From Oscillospiraceae bacterium (lineage in GTDB: Bacteria; Bacillota; Clostridia; Oscillospirales; Ruminococcaceae), in NCBI GenBank assembly GCA_009780025.1, contig WRAV01000005.1, forward strand, positions 1-64,000: a stretch of 64,000 nt of DNA, given 5' to 3'. The notes beneath the pieces are model-generated. The model was not told the origin of the DNA. It ran no database searches and saw only the letters and a list, made by a program, of their open reading frames with translations. The translations under genes were made by a program, and so were the position numbers. Below are positions 23,611-33,241 of this stretch, in pieces; position 1 is the first letter of the stretch, and each line of letters starts with the position of its first letter.

Positions 23611-23763
23611 ATGTCCGATTATAAGCAGATGTATTTTGCAATGTTCAATGCCGTGAGCAACGCCATTGAGATTCTACAGAAAGCCCAGCAAGCAGGGGAG
23701 GACGCGTACATCGAAGATGCTTGCAAAGAGCTGATGCCACCAGATGCTGAACATGCGGATTAG
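23611..23763 (+). CDS. 50-residue acidic protein of unknown function
   Basis: An AAGGTGATATT ribosome site precedes an ATG opening a 50-residue frame: MSDYKQMYFAMFNAVSNAIE, followed by a helical ILQKAQQAGEDAYIEDACKE and an acidic tail. Proteins of this size and style often stand divergent to XRE genes in clostridia and may be partners or targets of them. It has its own promoter and operator-like palindrome. Confidence 0.65.
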   Translation: MSDYKQMYFAMFNAVSNAIEILQKAQQAGEDAYIEDACKELMPPDAEHAD

Positions 23764-23815
23764 TAAGGCCAAGTATAGCATTTAGCCGCGCAGTCGGTCA
23801 AGTGGCGAGTGTACG

Positions 23816-23849
23816 GAAAAGGCCAGCCCCAATGCGGGGCCGGCCTGGC
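23816..23849 (-). terminator. rho-independent terminator of the amidase gene
   Basis: On the minus strand, GGCCGGCCCC pairs with GGGGCTGGCC around GCATT, followed by TTTT. Confidence 0.85.
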
Positions 23850-23874
23850 GCTTTCATATGCGTGCATCAGCCTT

Positions 23875-26800
23875 CTATGGTTGGAATACCTCCACGGTGG
23901 TGGTGGCTCTGGCCCCGCCCAGAGTGATTGTGATAACGGCGGTACCTTCGGAGTGGCCCTCTACCCTGCCGTTTTGGTCAACAGTTGCCACCGCTGTGTT
24001 GCTGCTGCTAAAGGTTGCCCCTGCAGGGTTGGGCTCAGCAACGAACTCGAGGTCAAGGCTCTCCCCCTCTAAGAGGAAGTGGAAATCCTCTAAGAAGTAC
24101 AGGGTTATCGAGTCATCGAGCTGTTCGTCATCCTCTGGGTCATCATCTTCGGTTTCGTTGTCTGGCTCATTGTCTTGGGTGCTGTTGTCTTCGTCCTGTG
24201 TGTCATTGTCATTACTGTCACTGGGCGGCGGTGTTCCTCCACCTGCCGGGCCGCCTGGACCGTTGCCCACTGTCTGGCTACCTGTGGCTGAGCGCCCGGT
24301 ATGAGCGGCCGCTATTCCGTCGGCGAGGCCGTTTGCAATGCCCACCGCTATCGCCCGCTGGTAGTGGGGTTGAATAAGCTTTTCGTACTCGCTGGGGTTG
24401 GTCATAAACCCGCCCTCGACCAGCACACTTTGGAACTGAGCCGACAGGGTAATGTGGTAAAAGCTCTGTCTCGCGCCCCGGTTTGTTGTACCCAGCGCTG
24501 CGCTGACATGCCGAGAAATCGCGCTCGCCGTAGTCGCGCCGTAGCTGTAGAAGTAGAAGGTCTCGGTGCCTCTGGAGGCCGAATTCGTGCTGGCGTTGTG
24601 GTGGACAGAGACAAAGATATCCGCCTCAAAGTTTTCGGCTTGAGCCACTCGGTTTTGGAGGCTTGGGTTGCTGGAGTTGTCGATAAGCAACACGCTTGCG
24701 CCGCGCGCGCGCAGCTCTTGGGCCAGGTTGTCTGCAACGCGCCTGTTGATTACGGCTTCGGGGTAGGCGGTCAAGAATCCTAGTGCGCCAGGATCGTTGC
24801 CGCCGTGGCCGATGTCTATGGCTATCCGCGCCCCGCTCAGGGAGGCCGGGGGCGTGTTGAACCTAAACGCCAGGTTTCCGTTTGCGTCATAGTAGGCACG
24901 GTAGCCCATAAAGCCGCCGTTGCGCACCAGGGTCAAGGTCATGGTGTCGCCACCCGACCAGCTTACAGAGCTGAACATCGGGTTGGAGTCGAGCTGGGTG
25001 GTGCCGCTCGGGACGCTCGCCGTGTGGGCAAACTGCACGACAAACTGGCTGCCGGTGTACCGTACACTGTAAGTGACCTGCTGGGCGGTGTTGACCGTAA
25101 CGTATGTAAATCTGCCCTGGGTTGAGACAGTCAGGCCGTGTATCGTGTTCTCCGCGACAAAGTTGTCGGTGGCTTGGATGTCACCGCTTGCCACCCGCAA
25201 CCCGGATGCCAGTACCCGGTAGCGGTAGGTGTTTCCGCGGCGGCTGGTGTAGGTTATCTCGTCGCCCACCGCGTAGTCCATAGCCCCGCGCGGAAGCGGG
25301 AAGAAGTTGGCACTTGGGATGTTGTTCAGTGTGTTTGGCGGATATGTACGTGCCTGGGCGGCTGTGACAACCACCGGTACCCCGTCGGAGACCGGCACCC
25401 TGCGGTTGACCCGCACGGTGGCTCCGGTGCGGCTTTCGCTGTGGCCGTGCGCGGCGGCGGTCACGGTTATCGCGCCAAGGTTTTGCTCGCTCGCGGTGCC
25501 TGCCGGCGTGGTGAAGGTACCGGTAAACCGCCTGAAGTGGGAGACACGCATAGCCTCGTCCTGGGCGGCTTCGTCGACTGTCATGGAGACGTTGACACCG
25601 TTAATGCGGGCAGAAACGGTCGCGTTCTGATAGGCGACAGCCGAGATTGTCAGCTGCATGTTGCCGTCGATGGCTATGTTTCCGGTGGGGGAAGCTTCCC
25701 GCAGAATCTCGATATTGCGGGTTATGTTGTAGGTGATTGTTCTGGCCTTGTGCTCGAATGTGAAAGTGTTCAGTCCGGCGCTCAGCTCCATGTTAATTGT
25801 GAAATAGCCGTTGGCGTCGGTGGTGGTTATCGCGTTGCCGTTGACAGTCAGCGGGAAGTTGGGGTCGGAAGCGCCGCTGAACCTTACCATCGGCTCGTTG
25901 GTAGTAAAGGTTGTCTGCGCCGGTGAGACCATGGTAAGTTCGGTGAGGATGTGCTGGGTCTCCACTTCGCCCTGGTAGTAGCCGACTAATACGGCACCTG
26001 CGCCGTCCTGATTTTCAACCAGGCTGCCCAGGCTGTTGAAGATGCTGCCCGAGAACCCGCTGATTTCCGAGGCACGGATAACTTGCTGGGCAAGCTGGTC
26101 GGGGGAGGCCCAACCCGCGCTCTGAGACTGTATATTGCTGGAGGCGTGCACCACGTACAGGGGCATTCCCTGACTGCGGGCAAGCTCGCCCCACCAGCGG
26201 ACAACTTCTTCAAACGGAGCGTTGCTGTCGGTTAAGGAGGCGAAGGCCTCCACAGCGATGAAGTCCACCGCACCCTGTTGCACAAATGCCTTGGTGTCGG
26301 CGTTGCCGGTGCTAAGGGCGGTAAATGCGGCGCTGGTGGCGGAACCATACGGGTTTTCACTGTCGTTCTCCCAGACAGGGTCGGCCAGTAAGCCGATTTT
26401 TACGCCCGGCGCGTAGCTGCGCACAACCTGCGATACGGTGCTAACCACAGCCGCCGGAGACCCGCGCAGATAGTTTTCAAAACCAATGGCCCCACCGGAC
26501 ACGAGGTAGGAGTTGAGCTCGGCCCCGGTATCGGTAACCGCACGGGTGTAGCCGTCTAGCAGAATACCGTCCAGATCGTATCTTTCGGTGAACTCCCGCA
26601 GATTCTCGGCTAGTCGGCCTATACTGCCCGGGTTAATTGAAAGTGTGTCCAGCTCGGTGGTATCGGCAAAGTGCGAGGCATCGAATATGGCGTAAGTGTA
26701 TAGCCCCAACTGCCGTGCCCTTATGGTTATGTAGGTCATCAGGTCGAAGCCCAGCCCGACCCCTGTGGCATCCGCAGTGTTGAATATGACCTCGCCCTCG

Positions 26801-27231
26801 TGTGCCGTGCCTATTATAACCGTGTTCATGGTGAGTTCCAGGGCGGAGCTGAGTGCGTCATCCACCTCGGCTTTTATCTCTTCCGGGGTGGCGTCCAGGT
26901 TGGTCAGAAAGTCATGGCCAGGTACAAGGTAGACCCCGCGCATATTCTGTGGAAAGTGGAGCGTCGGCCTGGGCGCCAGCTGCTCCGGGACCTGGGCAAT
27001 AAGCGGAAACTCCGGCAAATCGGGAAGCTCGTCCACTTCGAGCTCGGGGTAGGCGTAATCGTCATCCTGGCCCAACTGTGAGGCCATTGCCCCAATAGCG
27101 GCGAACCTGTCGGCAAAGTCGCCTTCGCCCATAAACACCCAGGCAACGCTTGCACAGACCAAGGTAACCGCAAGAAAAACAGCGCCAATTGCCAGGGCTG
27201 CTCTCCGTTTGCTTTTGAATAAGCCGCTCAC
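23875..27231 (-). CDS. large multidomain cell-wall amidase with glycosidase-like N-terminal barrel
   Basis: An 1118-residue surface protein starting at GTG after GAGGAGG. Order: membrane anchor or signal (11-31), a TIM-barrel-like region (about 95-430, MRGVYLVPGHDFL, LDGILLDGYTRAV) resembling putative glycoside hydrolases, Ig-like and SH3-like parts (430-790), then an N-acetylmuramoyl-L-alanine amidase_3 domain (about 800-975). The amidase has zinc ligands in DIGHGG, AYPEA and SVHHNAS and catalytic Glu in VEGGFM. A low-complexity Asp/Glu/Asn linker (about 980-1045) leads to a Big_2 Ig-like domain. Both glycan and stem-peptide bonds might be cut by one protein. It follows a GHL10 lipoprotein gene. 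Confidence 0.88.
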   Translation of the reverse strand: MSGLFKSKRRAALAIGAVFLAVTLVCASVAWVFMGEGDFADRFAAIGAMASQLGQDDDYAYPELEVDELPDLPEFPLIAQVPEQLAPRPTLHFPQNMRGVYLVPGHDFLTNLDATPEEIKAEVDDALSSALELTMNTVIIGTAHEGEVIFNTADATGVGLGFDLMTYITIRARQLGLYTYAIFDASHFADTTELDTLSINPGSIGRLAENLREFTERYDLDGILLDGYTRAVTDTGAELNSYLVSGGAIGFENYLRGSPAAVVSTVSQVVRSYAPGVKIGLLADPVWENDSENPYGSATSAAFTALSTGNADTKAFVQQGAVDFIAVEAFASLTDSNAPFEEVVRWWGELARSQGMPLYVVHASSNIQSQSAGWASPDQLAQQVIRASEISGFSGSIFNSLGSLVENQDGAGAVLVGYYQGEVETQHILTELTMVSPAQTTFTTNEPMVRFSGASDPNFPLTVNGNAITTTDANGYFTINMELSAGLNTFTFEHKARTITYNITRNIEILREASPTGNIAIDGNMQLTISAVAYQNATVSARINGVNVSMTVDEAAQDEAMRVSHFRRFTGTFTTPAGTASEQNLGAITVTAAAHGHSESRTGATVRVNRRVPVSDGVPVVVTAAQARTYPPNTLNNIPSANFFPLPRGAMDYAVGDEITYTSRRGNTYRYRVLASGLRVASGDIQATDNFVAENTIHGLTVSTQGRFTYVTVNTAQQVTYSVRYTGSQFVVQFAHTASVPSGTTQLDSNPMFSSVSWSGGDTMTLTLVRNGGFMGYRAYYDANGNLAFRFNTPPASLSGARIAIDIGHGGNDPGALGFLTAYPEAVINRRVADNLAQELRARGASVLLIDNSSNPSLQNRVAQAENFEADIFVSVHHNASTNSASRGTETFYFYSYGATTASAISRHVSAALGTTNRGARQSFYHITLSAQFQSVLVEGGFMTNPSEYEKLIQPHYQRAIAVGIANGLADGIAAAHTGRSATGSQTVGNGPGGPAGGGTPPPSDSNDNDTQDEDNSTQDNEPDNETEDDDPEDDEQLDDSITLYFLEDFHFLLEGESLDLEFVAEPNPAGATFSSSNTAVATVDQNGRVEGHSEGTAVITITLGGARATTTVEVFQP

Positions 27232-27300
27232 AGCTTGTCCTCCTCGAGGAAATGTTTAGAATCGATATTCAATACCCGGCAACCTGCCGGAACGCTATTG

Positions 27301-28668
27301 TCATGCAGAGGGGTTGTCGGTGGCCCAGAGCAGCGCGAGCAAATTTTGGTGTTCCCGCTCTACGTGGTCGGCCACGCTTGCGCCGGGCGTAAACAACGAG
27401 TCGTACCGGAAGATAACAAAGCCGGCGTAACCCTCTGCCCCGCGGGAGGCCTCGACCTTCCTGGCAAGCAGGTTTGTATTGTCTATCCACTCGCTGCGCC
27501 CGGCGCCTGCCCACTGATCATCCAGGCCGGACTTATACGCCGCAAGGCCGATGTACAGCCTCACATAGTCGGAGTTGACAATCTCCGCCCAGTCGTCCAA
27601 AGAGCGCTGGAAGGGCTGGGTGGCGTGCTCAAATCCGAAGTATATCTGGGGCATGATGTAGTCGGTGTAGCCAGGGTTCTGAGTTATCCTGGCGATGTCT
27701 AGGTAGAGATTTTCAAAGTTGTAGTCAATGCGGCTTTGGGGGCTTATCCCAAAGAGCACGTTCGGGTCAATGGCCTTGATAGCGGCGTGCATCTCGCGCA
27801 TCAGTGTCTCCACGTTGTTCCTGCGCCAGTCGTCCAGGGTACGCGTGCCGCCACCGTCACGATAAGCCCCAAAGCTGGCAGCGTCAAACCCCGGAGAGGT
27901 CGTGGGGTAGAAGTAGTCGTCTATGTGTATGGCGTCCACCGAGTAATTGCGGACAATCTCTCGCACACCGTTCACGATGAGGGCGCGGGCCTGTGGGTCA
28001 GCCGGGTTGTAAGAGATAAGCCCGTTGTACCTGATGACGCCGGGGTGGCCTTCGTTTATCCAGCGCAGGGCCGGGTTGTCGGCGCTCAGCGGTATAGTAC
28101 TGCCGGAGTTGCGAATGCGGTAGGGGTTTATCCAGGCCTCAAAGCGGAAACCGCGGGCATGGGCCTCGTCAACCATGATGGCCAGCGGGTCAAAGCCGGG
28201 GTTTATGCCCTCGGTGCCCGACGCGAACTGTGACCACGGAAAGTAGGCCGAAGGGTAGAGTGCGTCGCCAAACGGGCGCACCTGAACTATTACTGTGTTC
28301 AGCCCGTAAGCGGCTATGTTGTCGTACACCTCGCGGATATTCGCGGTGAACTCGGCTTCGGTTTTACCGCGCAGCATATGGTCGAACTCCAGGAAGGATA
28401 GCCAAACCCCGCGCACTTCGCCGCTTACCCGTTGCATGCGTGGAGTGTTATTTCTAAAATTATCGGCGGCCTGCCCCCCCCGCTGGAAGGCGGTCTGCTG
28501 CAGAGAGCCTATCCCCGCAAGGGCTCCGTCATTGTCCGCGGGCGGGTATTCGCTCCTGCCCGGCAGGTTTCCTTCGCCTTGCCCCACAGCTCGAGCCGCG
28601 CACCCCGCAAGCAAAATCACAGCCAAAAGAACCAGGACCACGACGCGGACAAAGTATCGGTTTTTCAT
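27301..28668 (-). CDS. GHL10-family glycosyl hydrolase-like lipoprotein
   Basis: A 455-residue lipoprotein. The ATG at 28668 follows AAGGAGAAACCG. The signal peptide ends in LLAGC (Cys23). The mature domain (about 80-440) is a GHL10/DUF187 barrel: VRGVWLSFLEFDHML, LNTVIVQVRPFGDALYPS, FRFEAWINPYRI, DAIHIDDYFYPTTSPGFD and LFGISPQSRI. Related proteins act on peptidoglycan or other surface glycans. It is 69 bp upstream of the large amidase gene, which has a distantly similar barrel, so both probably remodel the cell wall together. Confidence 0.92.
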   Translation of the reverse strand: MKNRYFVRVVVLVLLAVILLAGCAARAVGQGEGNLPGRSEYPPADNDGALAGIGSLQQTAFQRGGQAADNFRNNTPRMQRVSGEVRGVWLSFLEFDHMLRGKTEAEFTANIREVYDNIAAYGLNTVIVQVRPFGDALYPSAYFPWSQFASGTEGINPGFDPLAIMVDEAHARGFRFEAWINPYRIRNSGSTIPLSADNPALRWINEGHPGVIRYNGLISYNPADPQARALIVNGVREIVRNYSVDAIHIDDYFYPTTSPGFDAASFGAYRDGGGTRTLDDWRRNNVETLMREMHAAIKAIDPNVLFGISPQSRIDYNFENLYLDIARITQNPGYTDYIMPQIYFGFEHATQPFQRSLDDWAEIVNSDYVRLYIGLAAYKSGLDDQWAGAGRSEWIDNTNLLARKVEASRGAEGYAGFVIFRYDSLFTPGASVADHVEREHQNLLALLWATDNPSA

Positions 28669-28911
28669 TCGGTTTCTCCTTTTTGTCCGGGTCTCCGGTC
28701 GAGCTAACAATTAGTTGCCATACTTAGCCACAAAAACTAAGTGCACGTTTTTGGGTATTTTGCTGCGAGTAAATGTCATTTTTTCCGGAAGAATATCGAA
28801 AAAACACTTAGTACCCGCTTTTGTTTGTTTGCGGGCGGAACAAGGGTGTGCTATACTTCTGTATATGTTGCCCGCGCGGGTATTATACAGCCGCCAAAAC
28901 GGAGGTTCAAA

Positions 28912-29271
28912 ATGATTTTTATCGCCGGTATAAGTCCCCGCCTCAAGCAGCTGGGCTTTGCGGGGGGCATCTGCTCAACCTGCAAGGCAAGTGGGCGGCT
29001 ACACATAGTAAAGCAGAGCCAATGCGTCAGCTTGTTTTTTATCCCGCTCATACCTTTTGGCGGGGAGTACATAGCCACTTGTGGCAGCTGCGCGAGTGTC
29101 TTTGCCTTGCGTAAAGAAGCCGGCAAGCGCTTCGAGCGCGAGCCTGAGCGACCCCTAAGCTCCCACGACTTTGAGGTTATAAAGAATAACCATTGTATGC
29201 GCTGTTCCCGATGCGGCCACCGCGCGGAGCCCGGTTTCGTCTACTGCCCCGGTTGCGGGAGCCGGCTTTAG
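28912..29271 (+). CDS. small zinc-ribbon protein with hydrophobic centre
   Basis: A 119-residue protein starting six bases after GGAGG. It has CxxC pairs near the N-terminus (CSTC), in the middle (CGSC) and at the C-terminus (CSRC, CPGC), and a short hydrophobic stretch (VSLFFIPLIPFGGEY). The C-terminal CSRCGHRAEPGFVYCPGCGSRL is a typical zinc-ribbon. Function unknown. It is convergent with gap and shares its terminator. Confidence 0.75.
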   Translation: MIFIAGISPRLKQLGFAGGICSTCKASGRLHIVKQSQCVSLFFIPLIPFGGEYIATCGSCASVFALRKEAGKRFEREPERPLSSHDFEVIKNNHCMRCSRCGHRAEPGFVYCPGCGSRL

Positions 29272-29285
29272 CGCAACCTGAAACA

Positions 29286-29339
29286 AGAAAGAACGTTGAC
29301 AGCGGCAGAATTCCTCTCGCCGTTGTCAACGTTCTTTCT
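29286..29339. terminator. long bidirectional terminator between the zinc-ribbon gene and gap
   Basis: A 21-bp stem, AGAAAGAACGTTGACAGCGG facing CCGTTGTCAACGTTCTTTCT, with T-rich flanks on both strands. It serves both convergent genes. Confidence 0.92.
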
Positions 29340-29347
29340 GTTTGCTT

Positions 29348-30382
<1,035 letters not shown>

Positions 30383-30517
30383 CTATTTCTTTGTGCATTT
30401 TTTCACACCGCTACTATTTTATACCAAAAGTGTCAAAACTACAACAGGAACACCATTTCATCCTGCTATTTTCTTAATATATCCCAAATTTATGTTTTTT
30501 TATATATTTTTTTGTGC

Positions 30518-30554
30518 TATAATTGTATTCGACAAAATTCGACAAATTTAGACA
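30518..30554 (+). promoter_or_regulatory. -10 element followed by tandem candidate Spo0A boxes
   Basis: TATAAT (30518-30523) is followed by TTCGACA at 30528 and again at 30538, 10 bp apart, with a degraded third copy (TTTAGACA) at 30547. TGTCGAA on the other strand is the Spo0A box core. Their position downstream of the -10 fits repression by phosphorylated Spo0A. Nearly the same array stands before comM at 45296. Confidence 0.55.
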
Positions 30555-30600
30555 GTGGGCTTGCATACAGTGCGCCCATAAGCTGCGAAAGGGAATAGCT

Positions 30601-31761
30601 ATGTACGACTTTGACTTTCTTAAAAAACACCGGGAGCGAATACTCGTATACAAGGATATTCCTCTGCCCGTCATCATTGCCTCCAAAGATCTGGAAGTCC
30701 TTTGGAGCAACGATCACGCCGAGCTTTATTACCCCAACCTGGCCCATACTCAGGGGCTTGTGCGGGCGTTTATGGAGTACAACTTCACCGAGCTGTTGGG
30801 TGCCGCGCAGGCAGAGGGCAGCTGTATTGTCAACGAGTTTGTGCCCATGGGCAATGTGGGACTAAAAATCATCCCACTTAGGGAAGGCAGCGCCTTAGTC
30901 GGGGCCGTGCTTGTTTTGCTGCGCACCGACAGCGTTATAGACGCCGGGACTTTTTACCAAAGCTCCCGTATGCCCGGAATCATCTCGGACAACATACGTG
31001 ATGTAGTGAGCGAGATGTTCGCTGTACTGGACAAAACCTCTCTCAGGTCTGACCTCATGCAGATGGGCTGGATCAAACCCGGGCTAAACGAGCTCGCAAA
31101 TAACGGCTATCGCATTTTGCGCATAGCCACAAATATAACCGAGTACGCCCGCTACCAAAGCGAACTTTTGGACTTTGCCCCGCGCCTTGTCTGCCTGAGC
31201 TCTTTTCTGTGGGAGGCCGCCGGGGAAATATCCCGGCTTGCGGAGCTGGTGGGCACTCCTATCAGCTTTAGGGTGCCGCGCAAAGATTTTTTTGCGCAGA
31301 TAGACATCACCCGTTTTGAGCACGCATTCTTCAATATTTTACACAACGCAATGTACTACACAAAGCCTGGCAATAGCATCGTAGTCAGTCTACGAGCAAA
31401 TAAAACCAGGGACTTCGCGACCCTCTCGGTGGCGGACAAGGGGCTGGGCATCCCCAAGGACGTGCTCTCCAAAGTTACCCGGCCCTACTACGCTCACGCC
31501 CCCGGCAGAGCTAGGCGCGGGGTCGGCCTGGGGCTCACCATCGCTAGCCTGGCTGCCGAAACACACGAAGGCCGGCTAAAAGTTGGGTCCAGGGAGGACC
31601 AAGGCACAACTGTGCGCCTCATCCTGCCCTTGGATAAAGGCGGCTCGTCCACTGCTACCCTTGCCCAAGAGTCGAGCGACTTCCGGTTTAGGGACAGGTT
31701 TTCGTCAGCTTTTATCGGGCTTTCAGACGTGGCGCTCAGCCCGTTTAACACCTGGGAGTGA
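30601..31761 (+). CDS. orphan sensor histidine kinase-like protein
   Basis: A 386-residue soluble protein; the ATG at 30601 is preferred over an upstream in-frame start lying in the promoter. The first 110 residues look like a PAS-type sensor (IPLPVIIASKDLEVLWSND). Residues about 230-365 form a HATPase_c domain with N box (HNAMYY), G1 (VADKGLGIP) and G2 (RRGVGLGLTIA). A clear HxxxP phosphoacceptor helix is not visible between them, and no response regulator is adjacent. Orphan soluble kinases in spore formers often feed Spo0A, which would match the tandem Spo0A-like boxes in its promoter. Confidence 0.82.
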   Translation: MYDFDFLKKHRERILVYKDIPLPVIIASKDLEVLWSNDHAELYYPNLAHTQGLVRAFMEYNFTELLGAAQAEGSCIVNEFVPMGNVGLKIIPLREGSALVGAVLVLLRTDSVIDAGTFYQSSRMPGIISDNIRDVVSEMFAVLDKTSLRSDLMQMGWIKPGLNELANNGYRILRIATNITEYARYQSELLDFAPRLVCLSSFLWEAAGEISRLAELVGTPISFRVPRKDFFAQIDITRFEHAFFNILHNAMYYTKPGNSIVVSLRANKTRDFATLSVADKGLGIPKDVLSKVTRPYYAHAPGRARRGVGLGLTIASLAAETHEGRLKVGSREDQGTTVRLILPLDKGGSSTATLAQESSDFRFRDRFSSAFIGLSDVALSPFNTWE

Positions 31762-31850
31762 TGTAAAAATATCGCCGTGTGCCTTCGGTTGTTTTAAATA
31801 TGCCATGCAGCTGTCGCATTATTGTGGTACAATACATTTGGTGATTAAAA

Positions 31851-32753
31851 GTGCAGACAAGCAGGTTATTTGAAATTCTCTATATTTTGCTGAACAAGCA
31901 GCGCGTTACCGCCGGGGAACTGGCCAATCAGCTCGGCGTCTCGAGGCGAACTATCTGTAGAGATATAGACGCCTTGAGCGTAGCCGGGATTCCTATATAC
32001 ACCGAGAAGGGCAAAGGCGGGGGAATCAGCCTTTTGCCCAATTTTGTGTTGAACAAATCTATACTAAGCGAGCAGGAACAAAACGAGATTTTGTCGGCGC
32101 TGCACGGGCTCTCAAATATTAAGACCGACGACACAACCCAGGTATTGCGGAAGCTGTCTACAGTATTCAACAAAACCACAACCAACTGGCTGGAGGTGGA
32201 CTTCGCCGATTGGAGCCACGAAAACGACTTTTGGGGCCAGTTCAAGACCGCCATAATAGAACGACGCATTGCCCAGTTCGATTACTACAATAGCTACGGC
32301 GACAAAACCTCTCGGCGCGTTGAGCCGATACAGCTCTGGTTTAAATCTAAGGCATGGTATCTGAAAGGCTTCTGCCTAACTAAGCAGGGCATGAGGTTGT
32401 ATAAGGTGTCACGGATTAAGAATCTTGTGGTGAGCGACGAGCACTTTCCCGAGCGGGAATGTCTCGAGGCAGCGGATAATTCTGCCGGAAGCCATTATAG
32501 TGAGAAGCAGATTGTCACGCTCAAGCTTCGCATCGCGCCGGAAAGGGCCTACCGAGTGTTTGACGACTTCCATGAAAGCATGGCAGAAAAACAGCCGGAC
32601 GGAAGCTTTATAGTAACCGTGACATGGCCGGAGGATAGTTGGGTATACGGCTTTATCCTGTCGTTTGGGAAGCATATAGAAGTTATTGAGCCCGAACATA
32701 TCCGGAACATAATAAAGGACGAGGCCGAAAAAATTGCGCAAAAACACTTATAA
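31851..32753 (+). CDS. WYL-domain transcriptional regulator (YafY/DeoR-like)
   Basis: A 300-residue regulator starting at GTG. The N-terminal winged helix (RLFEILYILLNKQRVTAGELANQLGVSRRTICRDIDALSVAGIPI) is followed by a WYL domain (about 140-215, IQLWFKSKAWYLKGFCL) and a C-terminal WCX region. WYL domains sense ligands, sometimes nucleic acids. It lies upstream of a small monooxygenase-like gene in the same direction, which may be its target. Confidence 0.92.
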   Translation: MQTSRLFEILYILLNKQRVTAGELANQLGVSRRTICRDIDALSVAGIPIYTEKGKGGGISLLPNFVLNKSILSEQEQNEILSALHGLSNIKTDDTTQVLRKLSTVFNKTTTNWLEVDFADWSHENDFWGQFKTAIIERRIAQFDYYNSYGDKTSRRVEPIQLWFKSKAWYLKGFCLTKQGMRLYKVSRIKNLVVSDEHFPERECLEAADNSAGSHYSEKQIVTLKLRIAPERAYRVFDDFHESMAEKQPDGSFIVTVTWPEDSWVYGFILSFGKHIEVIEPEHIRNIIKDEAEKIAQKHL

Positions 32754-32835
32754 TGTGCCGCGCTGTTGGCACATTAACTTTGGTATGCTTGCAATGGAAC
32801 AGCACGAAGCAGATCTTTGAAGGAGGGCGTTTGTT

Positions 32836-33144
32836 ATGTCAAAGGCAATTTACTACGTTTCGTACAAGCTTAAAAAGGGAGCGTCTGTGCCGAATTTCTT
32901 GCTTGCGGCAGAAACGCTGAATAATGAATTTATATCCAAGCAAAGGGGTTATATTTCGTGGGAGCAGCTTGTAGATGGCGATATATGGGCAGACGCTTTA
33001 ACTTTTGAAACAATGGACGACCTTGAAAATTTCAAGGTCGTGTCGCGCAACCCCAGCGAGCTTGCGGAAAAGTTTTATTCGTTTATAAACCTAAGCGCAA
33101 GCGGTTGCAAACATCATATTTTTTCCGTCAAGAGAAGCTACTAG
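32836..33144 (+). CDS. small protein resembling the dimeric alpha-beta barrel (ABM) family
   Basis: A 102-residue protein after AAGGAGGGCG. The pattern IYYVSYKLKKGASVPNFL, RGYISWEQLVDGDIWADALTFETMDDLENF resembles small dimeric alpha-beta barrel proteins such as YdhR or antibiotic-biosynthesis monooxygenase-like domains. The enzymatic role is not established. It probably belongs with the WYL regulator upstream. Confidence 0.6.
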   Translation: MSKAIYYVSYKLKKGASVPNFLLAAETLNNEFISKQRGYISWEQLVDGDIWADALTFETMDDLENFKVVSRNPSELAEKFYSFINLSASGCKHHIFSVKRSY

Positions 33145-33241
33145 GGATATATTGTCGCGGCACCCCGCAGTTTTCGCCGCAGGGTGTCGTTGCTGTATTC
33201 CGAAAGAGGCGCGCGGAAAGACTACCGGAGGAGAAAGTCTT

